Shown: positions 34,841 to 44,676, numbered from the stretch's first letter. The stretch is DNA of 64,000 nucleotides from Peptococcaceae bacterium BICA1-7 (GCA_000802095.1 JUEB01000015.1:1-64000), one strand, 5' to 3'. Numbers and translations are program-made. Notes: a model not told the origin generated them from the sequence alone.

Positions 34841-35731
34841 GTGGACGAAAGTAGTTTTTATATTGTGGATGTTTTTGCGGAAAGCAGGTATTCCGGCAAC
34901 CAGCTGGCTGTGTTTGTAAGCGGTCACCTGCACTCCGACGGGGAGATGCAAAAACTGGCCCGGGAAACCAACTTTTCCGAAACCACCTTCATCTTTCCCC
35001 GGGAAAGCTCCGGTAACACATTCAGGGTAAGAATTTTCACCCCACACCAGGAGGTGCCCTTTGCAGGGCACCCAACGCTTGGGACTGCTTACATTATAAT
35101 CACGGAGCTTTTAAAAAGGCCGGTGGACAGTATAGTACTGGACCTGAAGGCCGGTAAAATTCCGGTGGCGGCATACTATGACAGTGAGGGCAGTCTGGAC
35201 AGGCTGGTAATGAAACAGCTGGAGCCTGTTTTCGGCCCGGAGCTGGAAAGAACCCTGTCAGCCCGGATACTGGGACTGTCAGAAGATGATCTGGATGGTA
35301 ATTTCCCTGTCCAGGAAGTTTCCACCGGCCTGCCGGTGGTTATAGCACCTTTAAAAACACTGGCGGCAGTACAGAGGATAAAGGTGGACGCCGGTCTGCT
35401 AGCCAGCCGGTTTGACAGCCTCAGTGCCAGGGGAATACTGGTGTTTAGTCCGGAAACCTATGAAACAAAGAATAGACTCAATGTAAGGGCATTTTTCCAC
35501 CACTACGGTATTCCCGAGGACCCGGCCACCGGCAGCGCAGGTGGCTGCCTGGCGGGCTATCTGGCCAGGCACCGCTATTTCGGAGCAGAGAGCTTTGATA
35601 TAACAGTGGAGCAGGGCTATGAGATAGGGAGAAAGTCTGTGCTGCACCTGGCAGCCTCTTTGAAAGGTGAAAACTACAATATACATGTGGGTGGAAAAGT
35701 TGTCCCCATAGCTCGCTGCCAGTTAGTCTGA
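34841..35731 (+). CDS. PhzF family isomerase/epimerase
   Basis: 296 residues from GTG with GAAGGGTGG upstream. PhzF-type diaminopimelate-epimerase fold: opening [20 protein letters not shown], the catalytic Glu in [20 protein letters not shown] and [15 protein letters not shown]. The real substrate of most PhzF homologues is unknown; no phenazine genes occur here. It lies 25 bases after the NAGPA-SLH stop. Confidence 0.9.
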   Translation: MDESSFYIVDVFAESRYSGNQLAVFVSGHLHSDGEMQKLARETNFSETTFIFPRESSGNTFRVRIFTPHQEVPFAGHPTLGTAYIIITELLKRPVDSIVLDLKAGKIPVAAYYDSEGSLDRLVMKQLEPVFGPELERTLSARILGLSEDDLDGNFPVQEVSTGLPVVIAPLKTLAAVQRIKVDAGLLASRFDSLSARGILVFSPETYETKNRLNVRAFFHHYGIPEDPATGSAGGCLAGYLARHRYFGAESFDITVEQGYEIGRKSVLHLAASLKGENYNIHVGGKVVPIARCQLV

Positions 35732-35855
35732 TTCTTAGGGTAGAAGCCATCCACTCTCCTGTCTGCCGACAAAAGGTGCTACCCTCAAGCAGTCTCCCGA
35801 CCTGGGGTAATGCTGTTTAGCAGTCTCCTGTCTCCCGCCGCCCATGGGGCGGCTT

Positions 35856-37076
35856 TTAATACAGGTTGGAGAAATTAAGCAGCTGATTATCCCGGGGACC
35901 TATATTTATTGGCTGGGGCCTTATTTCTCTGGTTTCGGGATTTATCACGTATCTTAGGCCATCTTTGGCCCTGGTGTCAAGAGGTGCTGATATAAATGAT
36001 ATTTCATTATCCGGCATGGCCAAAAGCTGCATATTGGTCTGGTGCTTCCTGGTGGTGTGGACCATGGTTTTAATACTGTTTGAGGAAGTGTCAAGGAAGT
36101 CTATTTTATCCTCCCCGCCGCCTGGTCCCCCGGACTGTATAAAGGCCAGGGAATTTCCGTAGGAGGTCCAGATCACACTGCTTATGGCATATGACTGGTC
36201 AGGATTGGAATAAATCCGTTGGGGAGGAGCGCCTATCTTCCCGGACACCCATATCCCCGAGGCGCAATTGAGGCTTATGCGGTCATCTGCCGAGCTGCGT
36301 AGCAGGGTGGCTCCGTACACTACCTTTTCCCCATCCGGTGAAATAGACGGCGCGGAAAACTCCACCCAAAGCTTGCGGTTTAGCTGATCAATGGTTATTT
36401 TTTGACTGCCGTACCGGGAGACCAACTGGTCCAGCTGATCCTGGGGCATGAGGCTGACCCATTCTTCCCGGCCGTTGACTTTATTAAGGGATCGGCCGTC
36501 CCACAGTCCCCCGCTGTCAATTATGCTGATTTTTCCCGTCAGCACGTCAATAGTACAGATTTCCTGATAGGGAAAGGTATTGGTCACGTCCTTCCAGATA
36601 AAGAGGAGCCGTCTGCTGTCCGGGAACCATGAAAGGCAGGTCACTTCCTGCATGCCGGATACATCTTTGAAGTACTCTCTGCTTTTTTTAAGGCCGGTTA
36701 GTTTCTGAACCACCAGGTAGCGGACAGTGCCACCCGCGTTCCACTGGGTGTAGGCGGCATATTTACCATCCGGGCTTACAGCCCCGTAATTATCCGGGGC
36801 CACCTCCGGAAGCGGCAGTATCAGCCTTGACCTGTTGGCAGCAGGATCATAAGCCACCAGGGAGCTTCCCTGCTCTTCCGGGGTAAGTCCTGTAACCCAG
36901 CCGCTGTAGCCACCCCCGGTGTACTGCACTACTGCCCACAGGGCCGCTCCCGCTGACAGCAGAAGAAGTGCCGTTATAAGAAGAAGTTTTAACTTTGAAT
37001 TTAGTCCCTTTTGGGATATGCTTATAGTTTGCAACAACAAATTTGCTTGATTTCCTCCACAAGGTGTGGAAATCAT
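35856..37076 (-). CDS. Membrane-anchored TolB-like beta-propeller protein
   Basis: 406 residues. An N-terminal membrane segment (about 29-50, LLLITALLLLSAGAALWAV) is followed by beta-propeller-like repeats with AVSPDGKYAAYTQW, CLSWFPDSRRLLFIW, SISPDGEKVVYGA and IWTSYGNSLAFI, as in TolB/WD40-like PD40 repeats. Probably exposed outside the membrane. The start is uncertain: AAAGGAGG touches the ATG at 37074-37076, which is too close, so a non-ATG start a few codons later is possible. Function unknown. Confidence 0.7.
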   Translation of the reverse strand: MISTPCGGNQANLLLQTISISQKGLNSKLKLLLITALLLLSAGAALWAVVQYTGGGYSGWVTGLTPEEQGSSLVAYDPAANRSRLILPLPEVAPDNYGAVSPDGKYAAYTQWNAGGTVRYLVVQKLTGLKKSREYFKDVSGMQEVTCLSWFPDSRRLLFIWKDVTNTFPYQEICTIDVLTGKISIIDSGGLWDGRSLNKVNGREEWVSLMPQDQLDQLVSRYGSQKITIDQLNRKLWVEFSAPSISPDGEKVVYGATLLRSSADDRISLNCASGIWVSGKIGAPPQRIYSNPDQSYAISSVIWTSYGNSLAFIQSGGPGGGEDKIDFLDTSSNSIKTMVHTTRKHQTNMQLLAMPDNEISFISAPLDTRAKDGLRYVINPETREIRPQPINIGPRDNQLLNFSNLY

Positions 37077-37192
37077 CCTCCTTTCCCAAAAAACGACAAA
37101 TAATATTATGTAAGGTGATATATACTGATTTTATCACAAAAAAGGCCCTGGACAACCCCGGGCCTCAAATGTATCTGCAATTTTATGGAAAA

Positions 37193-37969
37193 TTATTTTC
37201 CCGCCCACCTGGGCTCTCTCTTTTCCAGAAAAGCCTGTATGCCTTCCCTGGCGTCTTCGGTGGTGGTATTGAGAGATATAACCTCGGTGGCGTAATTGAG
37301 GGCCATGAAGTCTTCCATGTTAATCTGCTGGTAGAAGGCGCGCTTGCCGGCGCTTATAGCGGTAAGGCTGTATCCGGCTATGGTTTTTGCCAGGCTGATG
37401 GCAGCCTGCTCCAGTTCTCCGGGGGGGACCACCCTGTTTACAAGTCCGTGGGCAAGAGCTTCCCCGGCAGTGATAAATTCACCGGTAAAAAGCATTTCCA
37501 GCGCTTTTTTCCTGCCTATGTTGCGGCTTAAGAAAACAGACGGGGTAGTGCAAAAAAGGCCTATTTTAGCGCCGGGGGTGGCGAAGAGGGTGTCTTCGGC
37601 CGCAACGGCCAGGTCGCAGGCGGCCACCAACTGGCAGCCGGCTGCCGTGGCTATCCCGTGGACCTGGGCTATAACCGGCTGGGGCATTTCTCGTATAGCC
37701 CGCATGGCCCCATAACAGGCCTGGAAAACGCCTAGCACATCCTGGGGCCCGCCCCCGGCAACCTCCTTTAAGTCATGTCCTCCGGAAAAAATTTTACCTG
37801 CCCCCCTGATAATCACCACGTTGACTTCCTTTTTGACGCCTACTTCCCGCAAAAGGCCGGTCAATTCTTCCAAAAGAGCACTGGACAGGGCGTTTCTTTT
37901 TTCAGGGCGGTTTAGTGTCACGGTACCTACTTTACCTTCACTATTGAACAGAATATTTTGATATTTCAC
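37193..37969 (-). CDS. Enoyl-CoA hydratase/isomerase family protein (ECHDC3-like)
   Basis: 258 residues of the crotonase fold, with RGAGKIFSGGHDLKEV (CoA and oxyanion region) and GIATAAGCQLVAACDLAVA. The two glutamates used for hydration are replaced: GCQL instead of GCEL, and PGAKIG instead of PEINLG. That, and the GLFCTTPSV stretch, places it near ECHDC3-type proteins, so hydratase activity is doubtful. Start is GTG 37967-37969, six bases after GGAGGTG. Stands alone. Confidence 0.82.
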   Translation of the reverse strand: MKYQNILFNSEGKVGTVTLNRPEKRNALSSALLEELTGLLREVGVKKEVNVVIIRGAGKIFSGGHDLKEVAGGGPQDVLGVFQACYGAMRAIREMPQPVIAQVHGIATAAGCQLVAACDLAVAAEDTLFATPGAKIGLFCTTPSVFLSRNIGRKKALEMLFTGEFITAGEALAHGLVNRVVPPGELEQAAISLAKTIAGYSLTAISAGKRAFYQQINMEDFMALNYATEVISLNTTTEDAREGIQAFLEKREPRWAGK

Positions 37970-38116
37970 GGTATTCACCTCCGGTTTTTTTGAGGATTAG
38001 TATTTATTCGTTGGCCTGCCGCCAGTTTCCTTTTGGTTCTATTAATTAAGTGTCACCTGGTAAAAAGAGGATACTGCTTAAAAGTGTTGAAAGCAATATT
38101 AAAGGGGGTATGTCAA

Positions 38117-38458
38117 ATGGAATACACCGCACCCTACCTTTTCCGCGGCTGGCTGGGAGGCTTTCTGGCGGTATATGCTGTTTATTACATACTTAGCCGC
38201 TTTGTGTTCAACAAAATGGAAGTGGTCAGGGCCTCCAGGCTCTCCCTGGCGGTGAGCTTTGTGCTGCTTATCATGATCAGTGATTACACCGTTCCCCAGG
38301 CGCTTCTTTTTTTCACTCCGGCAATAGTCAATGTGTACATAATTGAAAGCTATATTCATAATAGGAAGACCTGTCCAAGCTGCAGCGGAAAGATTAAGAA
38401 GAATGCCAAAACCTGCAGTCTTTGCGGGTGGGACCTGGTTAATAAAGATACTGTCTGA
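38117..38458 (+). CDS. Small membrane protein with C-terminal zinc ribbon
   Basis: 113 residues. Three hydrophobic segments (about 10-30, 42-60, 65-80) precede a zinc-ribbon with CPSCSGKIKKNAKTCSLCGW. Start ATG 38117, seven bases after AAAGGGGGT; the frame extends upstream without a ribosome site. Function unknown; convergent with the phosphoesterase gene, six bases apart. Confidence 0.7.
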   Translation: MEYTAPYLFRGWLGGFLAVYAVYYILSRFVFNKMEVVRASRLSLAVSFVLLIMISDYTVPQALLFFTPAIVNVYIIESYIHNRKTCPSCSGKIKKNAKTCSLCGWDLVNKDTV

Positions 38459-38463
38459 ACGCC

Positions 38464-39873
38464 CTAGCTGTTGTCGAATATGTGCCGTTCCAGGTGAAAG
38501 CCGCTGTCCAGGTTTTCCACTGTAATGGTGTCCACAGCCTTCAGCATCATTTTTTCGCCTACCGGGGAGTAATACTGAATATCAAGGGAATACGGTGTTC
38601 TGTCTCCCTGCAGCATTCTCATTCCGGCCGCCCCGGTACTGCCTGAGTCTATCATTATACTGCCCTTCTCCTCTTTTACCGCCAGCCTGTGGTCATGCCC
38701 ATAAATAATAACAGGCGCTTTTCCTGCCAGTAGTCCCGCTATACGGTGATTGTGGACAGCCAGTATATCGGGCTGCTCATCTTGGGCAAGTTTTTCCGCT
38801 ATTTCCCCGGCGTAGCCCGGAATCATCTCCAGGGGAGGTGAGTCTATGTCCAGGCTTTTCGAAGAGGGGTCGGAAAATCCTGCAAAACGCAGTTTTTTTA
38901 CCATCACTGTGCTTCCGTCAAGCACGGTCACTCCGCGGATAGATTTCATCTTTTTAATAGTTTCCGGGGAGTCATGGTTTCCGGCAATATATAGATAGGG
39001 TATTTTTAGCCCGGACAGATTCTCCAGAAGAAGGCTTTCCAGGGGTGTCCCGTAATCTGTTATATCCCCCGTGTCTATAATAACATCCACCTTGAAGGAC
39101 TCGGCAATGCGCTGTATATAGGTCATGGACGCAGGGTTGTTGTGAATGTCTGAAACATGCAGCACCTTTATCATCCCCTCCTGGTCCCCGGCCCCGGCAC
39201 TGAAATTGTCTATCTGGCTGAACAGCTGATGAATGTTGGTGGCCACCATCTCCATATTGCTGCTCAGAGTGTCTATCTTGTCAAGGGACTGACCGGCCAG
39301 CCCGATTATCCAGGGGGCTGTTTTCAGCGCTCCGGTGTACTCAGGATTTTTAAACCTGTTTATATCGTAGGTGGCATAGGTTCCCAGCAGCAAGACACCC
39401 ATGACCAGCGTAGCTGCCATGGCCCCCCACAGGTGTTTGAGGCCCGGCCTGCGCTGCAGTATAAATACCCCGAAAGCTCCGCCGGCCGCTGACAGCAGGA
39501 GTATTTTCAGCGCCAGTATAACTGCGGCGCGCCGCAGATCCTTGGCTACTGAATCAAACATGCCGGCGTTTATTTCTTTCTTCTCCAGCATTTGCTGCAC
39601 CGACTGCAGGTCGATGCTCCTGATGCTTAAGTCCAGTGATAGAGGAGTGGAGTGGGTATTGGCCATTACATTGGCCAGCGGTGGCATTTCCACCACGGTG
39701 CGCCCCAGGACTGCCGGACGGATGCCCATTTGTACCTCAAGGGCCTCAATCCTAAAGGACTGGTGGCCCATCAGGCTGATGAAGATAAAAGCAAAAACCA
39801 GGGCTGAAAGATAAACCCCCACAGACCGGGCATTATTGAACAATATGCTTTTTCTTACCAGTACAGGCTTCAC
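38464..39873 (-). CDS. Membrane-anchored metallophosphoesterase
   Basis: 469 residues. Two to three N-terminal membrane segments (about 17-37, 115-140, 150-172) enclose a roughly 80-residue extracytoplasmic loop; the phosphoesterase domain begins near 238 with VLHVSDIHNNP, then DTGDITDYG, AGNHDS, VHNHR and GHDHR, the full set of binuclear metal ligands. Substrate unknown; relatives act on nucleotides or lipid phosphates. It has no obvious operon partner and diverges from the sigma-54 activator gene. Confidence 0.87.
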   Translation of the reverse strand: MKPVLVRKSILFNNARSVGVYLSALVFAFIFISLMGHQSFRIEALEVQMGIRPAVLGRTVVEMPPLANVMANTHSTPLSLDLSIRSIDLQSVQQMLEKKEINAGMFDSVAKDLRRAAVILALKILLLSAAGGAFGVFILQRRPGLKHLWGAMAATLVMGVLLLGTYATYDINRFKNPEYTGALKTAPWIIGLAGQSLDKIDTLSSNMEMVATNIHQLFSQIDNFSAGAGDQEGMIKVLHVSDIHNNPASMTYIQRIAESFKVDVIIDTGDITDYGTPLESLLLENLSGLKIPYLYIAGNHDSPETIKKMKSIRGVTVLDGSTVMVKKLRFAGFSDPSSKSLDIDSPPLEMIPGYAGEIAEKLAQDEQPDILAVHNHRIAGLLAGKAPVIIYGHDHRLAVKEEKGSIMIDSGSTGAAGMRMLQGDRTPYSLDIQYYSPVGEKMMLKAVDTITVENLDSGFHLERHIFDNS

Positions 39874-40078
39874 GTCACTCCCCCTGTCAGCGGTTATGCT
39901 ATAAACAATGATATATGCTGATCAATACCAATACCACTGAAAAATAGTGGTATCCAGTGTATATGGATGTCAGTGGGCTTAAGGTGCCAGGATGAGTCAG
40001 CGCCCGCAAAAGGTTTTCCCTATGGTCCTGGCGAAAATAAATAGTATAAGTATATGTAAGTCATGGAGGCAGAATATT

Positions 40079-41791
40079 ATGAATTGCACTAATCTCGAGA
40101 GGATTATGGGTTCGATAAATAATGCTGTAATTGCTGTTGATATAGATGGAAAAATAAACTACTGCAACCAGCAGGTTGAAAAATTCCTGGGTTTTCCGGC
40201 CGATAAAATAGTGGGACGTGATGTAAAGGCTTTTTTCCCCACCACCGGTTTGCTGGAGGTGGTCAGGGACGGCGTCCCTCAGATAGGCCGCAGGCTTGTT
40301 ATCAATGACGGCACCTATTTGACCAACCGCACCCCTATTATTGTGGACGGGAAGATTGTGGGAGCGGTGGCGGTCTTTCAGGATGTTACAGAGATACAGA
40401 ATATAATTGATGAGCTGACCACCAAAAATGAAAAGTATGTTGAGCTTAAAGAAACTCTGACTTCTATCCTTGAGCTGTCCAGCGATGGAATAGTTGCAGT
40501 GAACAGAGATTATATAATAACCATGGCCAATGAGGCCTTTGCCGGCTTTTTCAACAAGAAGGTTGATGAAATTGTAGGCAAGCATGTAAAGCAGGTGTAT
40601 GGGAATCCTATTTTCCCGCAGGCCATGGAAACCGGCGAGTCAGAGTATGGCTATGTAACTACCCTTAATGGGCATGAGATTATAGCCAGTCGCGTACCCA
40701 TAAAGAAAAATGGCCGGATTACAGGGGCGCTGGGCACAGTGGTCTTTAGAAATATATCGGATCTCTATCGGCTCAGTGAAAAAATAAAAAGCCTGCGCAG
40801 CCAGTTGGATTTTTACAGGGATGAGCTGGTGAAGGTAAAGCGAACCAGATATACCTTTGACCAGATAATAGGGGAGCACCAGGATTTTGCCGCCCTTAAG
40901 AAGATTGCCCGTAAAGTGGCGGACACCCATTCTACTGTGCTGATCCGGGGAGAAAGCGGAACGGGCAAAGAGCTGTTTGCCCAGGCCATGTATATTGAGA
41001 GCAGGCGTAGCGCAGGCCCCTTCATCAGGGTCAACTGCGCGGCCGTACCGGAGACACTGCTGGAGTCGGAGTTATTCGGATATAAGGAGGGAGCATTTAC
41101 CGGGGCCAAAAAGGGCGGACAGGTGGGGAAGTTTGAGCTGGCCCACAAAGGGGTAATATTCTTGGATGAAATAGGAGACATGTCTCTTCATATGCAGGCC
41201 AAGGTGCTCCGGGTGCTTCAGGAAAAGGAAATAGAGCGGCTGGGGGATAGCCGTCCCCGCCATGTTGATGTGCGGGTTATAGCCGCCACCAACAGGAACC
41301 TTGAGGAAATGATCGCCCGTGGTGAATTTCGCGAGGATTTATACTACCGTATAAATGTGGTTACTCTGACCATACCACCCCTGAGGGAAAGAGAGGGAGA
41401 TCTGGATTTACTGATCAGACATTTTATCGTGAAGTTCAACCGGCAGTTTGGGATTAAGGTTGAAGGAGTTGACGAGACCTCCAGGCGGCTTCTTTTAAAT
41501 CACCGCTGGCCAGGCAATATACGTGAATTGGAAAACGTGGTGGAGAGGGCCTTTAACCTGCTGGAGGGAAATATAATTAAAAAGGAGCACCTCCCCCTAT
41601 ATTTGCATAAAGCCAAAAAAAAGGGGAAAATACAGTCAGGTGGGTTACCACGGCTTATTGACGAGATTGAAAAGGAGACCATACTGGAAGCGCTGGAAAG
41701 GTGTGGCGGAAATAAGCTTCAGGCAGCTGAAAGCCTGGGCATTTCACGGGCGGGGCTATATAAAAAAATGAAAAGGCATAATATCAAATGA
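40079..41791 (+). CDS. Sigma-54-dependent transcriptional activator with two PAS domains
   Basis: 570 residues from ATG 40079, nine bases after GGAGG. Two PAS-like sensor domains (about 8-110 and 125-235) lead to the AAA+ domain with Walker A GESGTGKE, the sigma-54 loop GAFTGA and Walker B LDEIGDM, then a Fis-type helix-turn-helix (NKLQAAESLGISRAGLYKK). The PAS domains may sense a small ligand or redox state. Directly downstream are a 37-base palindrome and a -24/-12 promoter in front of a CoA-transferase gene, its likely target. Confidence 0.94.
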   Translation: MNCTNLERIMGSINNAVIAVDIDGKINYCNQQVEKFLGFPADKIVGRDVKAFFPTTGLLEVVRDGVPQIGRRLVINDGTYLTNRTPIIVDGKIVGAVAVFQDVTEIQNIIDELTTKNEKYVELKETLTSILELSSDGIVAVNRDYIITMANEAFAGFFNKKVDEIVGKHVKQVYGNPIFPQAMETGESEYGYVTTLNGHEIIASRVPIKKNGRITGALGTVVFRNISDLYRLSEKIKSLRSQLDFYRDELVKVKRTRYTFDQIIGEHQDFAALKKIARKVADTHSTVLIRGESGTGKELFAQAMYIESRRSAGPFIRVNCAAVPETLLESELFGYKEGAFTGAKKGGQVGKFELAHKGVIFLDEIGDMSLHMQAKVLRVLQEKEIERLGDSRPRHVDVRVIAATNRNLEEMIARGEFREDLYYRINVVTLTIPPLREREGDLDLLIRHFIVKFNRQFGIKVEGVDETSRRLLLNHRWPGNIRELENVVERAFNLLEGNIIKKEHLPLYLHKAKKKGKIQSGGLPRLIDEIEKETILEALERCGGNKLQAAESLGISRAGLYKKMKRHNIK

Positions 41792-41798
41792 TATAAAG

Positions 41799-41835
41799 CT
41801 GTTTACACTGTTTACACTGTAAACAGTGTAAACAG
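41799..41835. promoter_or_regulatory. Palindromic upstream activator site
   Basis: Perfect palindrome: CTGTTTACACTGTTTACA, a single central C (41817), then the exact complement. Each arm is itself a tandem CTGTTTACA repeat, so two nested dimer sites could be formed. Its centre is about 130 bases before the -24 element, a normal distance for an enhancer-type site of a sigma-54 activator. Confidence 0.75.
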
Positions 41836-41945
41836 ATGCGGCAATTGGGAAAACAAGGCTGTCCTCAAAGGGCGGCCTTTTCTGCGTTTACACGTTATAC
41901 AGCACGTAGCCCTCCTAATGCCTATGCCTGCTGATATTTCTTCAC

Positions 41946-41961
41946 TGGTACGGCTTTTGCA
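41946..41961 (+). promoter_or_regulatory. Sigma-54 (-24/-12) promoter of the CoA-transferase gene
   Basis: TGGTAC-GGCTT-TTGCA has GG and GC exactly ten bases apart and matches TGGCAC-N5-TTGCW with one change. Transcription would start near 41972, about 37 bases before the gene. Confidence 0.8.
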
Positions 41962-42008
41962 CTTATATCAAGGCAAATTATTCAAAATTTGCTGAGAAAG
42001 GGGAAGCG

Positions 42009-43382
42009 TTGGAAATGTCTGTAGATTTATCCAGGGTAACTGCCTTAACTCCCGGAGGGAGCAGGTTAACCGTTTACCCCGTGGACCGCAGGAGAATAAG
42101 AGAAATGTACAGGCAAAAGCTTGTAACAGCACACGGGGCAGTTAAGCTGATAAAGTCATGCCATAATGTTGTTTTACCCCTGGGGTGCGGGGAGCCGGAG
42201 GCGCTGGTGACTGCCATGGGGGAGCGCGCCGGAGAATTGAGGGATGTGAAGGTTCATCAGATGCTTCCCCTGAGGAAGTCCGCCTACCTGGACCAATCGC
42301 TGTCCGGAAGCTTTTGTCATGTTTCCTGGTTTACCAGCGGGGCTAACCGCCAGGGGGTTAATGAGGGCTGGTCGGACTATATGCCGGCTCATTTTCATGA
42401 TATACCAAAGATGATCAGCGATTATGTAGATGTGGACGTTTTTATGGGAACCGTGTCTCCCATGGACGACCGTGGCTATTTCAGCTTTGGGCTTTCTGTG
42501 GACTATACCACCACCGCCGCCAGCCGGGCAAAGACTGTCATTATCGAGGTGAATCCGAATATGCCGCGGACCAGAGGGCACAGCCTGATACACATCTCCG
42601 AGGTGGATTATATAGTAGAGAGCGGCAGTCCTATTCCAGAGTTGTCCATACCGCAGGCCACCGTGGAGGATGAAATAATAGGGGCCTGTATAGCCGAGCT
42701 GATTGAGGACGGTTCCACCATTCAGCTGGGTATTGGAGGAATGCCCAACGCTGTGGCCAGGGCACTTATTAACAAAAAAAACCTGGGTGTGCACACTGAA
42801 ATGATCACCGATGGAATGGTGGACCTGGTGGAGGCCGGGGTTATAAACGGACGTGAAAAATCACTTCATCCCGGCAAGATTATCGGTAGCTTTGCGGCCG
42901 GGACCAGAAGGCTGTATGATTTTTTAAACGAAAATCCCTTGGTGGAGATGTACCCGGTATCTTATGTAAATGACCCCTTCATAATAGGTCAGAACAGCAA
43001 AATGGTTTCCATCAATGCCTCTCTTGAGGTGGATCTTTTCGGGCAGTGCGCCTCGGAAAGCATAGGGCCGGTTCAGTACAGCGCCACCGGAGGGCAGTCG
43101 GACTTTGCCAGGGGATGTCTCCGGTCCCCCGGCGGTAAGGGATTTATTGCCCTAAAATCTACCGCCAGAAAGGGAACTCTTTCTAAAATTGTGCCCCTGC
43201 TGAAGCAGGGCTCCCAGGTCAGCTGTTCCAGAAATGATGTGGATCACCTGGTAACCGAATACGGAGTGGCCAAGCTTCGCGGTAAAACGTCCAGGGAGAG
43301 GGCCCGGGAGATAATAGCGGTGGCTCATCCCGACTTCAGGCCCCAATTACGGGAAGCTGCGCTAAAAATGGGGCTTATGTAA
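42009..43382 (+). CDS. Acetyl-CoA hydrolase/4-hydroxybutyrate CoA-transferase family protein
   Basis: 457 residues from TTG with AAAGGGG upstream (an ATG six bases later is also possible). Two-domain family I CoA-transferase fold; IQLGIGGMPNAVARAL and the likely catalytic Glu in HTEMITDGMVDLVEAGVI are seen, plus YSATGGQSDF. The enzymes move CoA between acetyl-CoA and acids such as 4-hydroxybutyrate, succinate or butyrate. Controlled, by context, through the sigma-54 promoter and the upstream PAS activator, so it may serve inducible use of an organic acid. Confidence 0.88.
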   Translation: MEMSVDLSRVTALTPGGSRLTVYPVDRRRIREMYRQKLVTAHGAVKLIKSCHNVVLPLGCGEPEALVTAMGERAGELRDVKVHQMLPLRKSAYLDQSLSGSFCHVSWFTSGANRQGVNEGWSDYMPAHFHDIPKMISDYVDVDVFMGTVSPMDDRGYFSFGLSVDYTTTAASRAKTVIIEVNPNMPRTRGHSLIHISEVDYIVESGSPIPELSIPQATVEDEIIGACIAELIEDGSTIQLGIGGMPNAVARALINKKNLGVHTEMITDGMVDLVEAGVINGREKSLHPGKIIGSFAAGTRRLYDFLNENPLVEMYPVSYVNDPFIIGQNSKMVSINASLEVDLFGQCASESIGPVQYSATGGQSDFARGCLRSPGGKGFIALKSTARKGTLSKIVPLLKQGSQVSCSRNDVDHLVTEYGVAKLRGKTSRERAREIIAVAHPDFRPQLREAALKMGLM

Positions 43383-43419
43383 AATTGATAAAATTTCCCC
43401 CTGTATTGGTTTTTATTGT

Positions 43420-43455
43420 GGCCAGTCCCGATTACCAGGGACTGGCCTTATTTTC
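43420..43455 (+). terminator. Terminator after the CoA-transferase
   Basis: GGCCAGTCCC (43420-43429) pairs with GGGACTGGCC (43438-43447), followed by TTATTTT. Confidence 0.85.
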
Positions 43456-43494
43456 ATGCAAAACTTATATACCATATTAAAGCACCAGAGCATT

Positions 43495-44676
43495 TTACAG
43501 ACATACAATTTCCTGATCAAAGGTGGTCAGTGCTTCAAGGCCGTGTTCTCCCACCACAAAGGTGTTTTCTATGCCGGCCCCGCCGTCAGGAAAGACAAAT
43601 TTAGGCTCCAGGGCCAATACCATACCTTTTTCCAGGGGGGTTTTGAAACCTCTGGCCAGCACCGGAAACTCGTCAAGCTCTATGCCCACTCCATGCCCCA
43701 CAAAGGGAGCCGGGTGGGGGTAGCCCATGAAGTGATCCTTAAGCCCGTAACGGGAGGCTATACTGATGGCCAGGGAGTAAAGGTCCTCACAGATAACCCC
43801 GGGCCTGGCCTTCTTTTTTATCTCTTCCTGTATCTCCACTGCTATGCCGTAGGCTTTGGCAAACCTGTCCGGAAGTCTGCCCAGGCAGAAAACCCTGGCC
43901 TGATCCACCATATAACCCCCGTAGACAGCCACATAGTCCACCATTACAGGCTCATTGGCGGCTATCTTTTTAAAACCGGCGCTCTGGGGGAAGGAGGGGT
44001 TAAGTCCAGGCCCACCGGTGGGGCTGTCCAGGAAGCTGGGAACTCCCATATTTGATCCTGACAGCAGGTGCCCGTAATATATTTCCTGGTTAAATCCCCT
44101 CATGCGCACAAAGCCCTGGTGTCCTTCCCGGCGGTATTCCGCCTCCAGCCTGCCGGCCAGATCCACCTCGGCAATGCCCTCCACAAGAAATTCCTTTACC
44201 CGGGAAAACAAAGAGTGGCTTAAAGAGGCCGCTTTTTTAAGAATGTTCAGCTCGTAGGAAGATTTAATCATTCTTACCGATCTGATTAGCCCGCTTATGT
44301 CAACGATCTCGGCCGGAGTGAACATTTTCTGGTATTTGAGGTACAGGGAGGCTGGCAGCACATCCAGCTCAAGGCCAATCGACTTAATCCCGGTGAACCC
44401 GTAAGAACTGATCATCCCGGGCAAATCCTTCACATTTTCCAGAGGGAGCACCTCCTCCAGGGCTGATTCCTCTCTGGCCCTGGGGAAGCTTTTTTTCACC
44501 ATCAGAACAGGTTTGCCCTGGGCAGGAACAAAAAGGTGAGATTGCTGGACAGTGCCTGTAAAATAAAATAAATCGGCATTTTGCACTATAACCGCCCCGT
44601 CCACACCTTTTTTCTGCAGTAAGTCCTGCAGCCGCTCAGTACGGCGCAGTAATTCTCTGCCAGGAGTAAGGTCCAT
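43495..44676 (-). CDS. M24 family metallopeptidase (Xaa-Pro aminopeptidase-like)
   Basis: 393 residues: an N-terminal creatinase-type domain (about 1-150, DGAVIVQNADLFYFTGT) and the pita-bread domain with the metal ligands in VDYVAVYGGYMVDQAR, FVGHGVGIELDE, LALEPKFVFP and GIENTFVV. Likely releases N-terminal residues before proline from peptides, or acts on a related amide. GAAAGGAGG precedes the ATG. Stands alone, divergent from the TRAP operon. Confidence 0.9.
   Translation of the reverse strand: MDLTPGRELLRRTERLQDLLQKKGVDGAVIVQNADLFYFTGTVQQSHLFVPAQGKPVLMVKKSFPRAREESALEEVLPLENVKDLPGMISSYGFTGIKSIGLELDVLPASLYLKYQKMFTPAEIVDISGLIRSVRMIKSSYELNILKKAASLSHSLFSRVKEFLVEGIAEVDLAGRLEAEYRREGHQGFVRMRGFNQEIYYGHLLSGSNMGVPSFLDSPTGGPGLNPSFPQSAGFKKIAANEPVMVDYVAVYGGYMVDQARVFCLGRLPDRFAKAYGIAVEIQEEIKKKARPGVICEDLYSLAISIASRYGLKDHFMGYPHPAPFVGHGVGIELDEFPVLARGFKTPLEKGMVLALEPKFVFPDGGAGIENTFVVGEHGLEALTTFDQEIVCL

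Noticed and set aside
35732-35855. CAGTCTCC-rich stretch after the PhzF gene as a regulatory site
   Set aside because: Only short, irregular direct repeats similar to those near 2000; no promoter or terminator could be defined.
43456-44055. Plus-strand frame of 199 codons within the M24 peptidase gene
   Set aside because: Opposite strand of a full-length, motif-complete gene.
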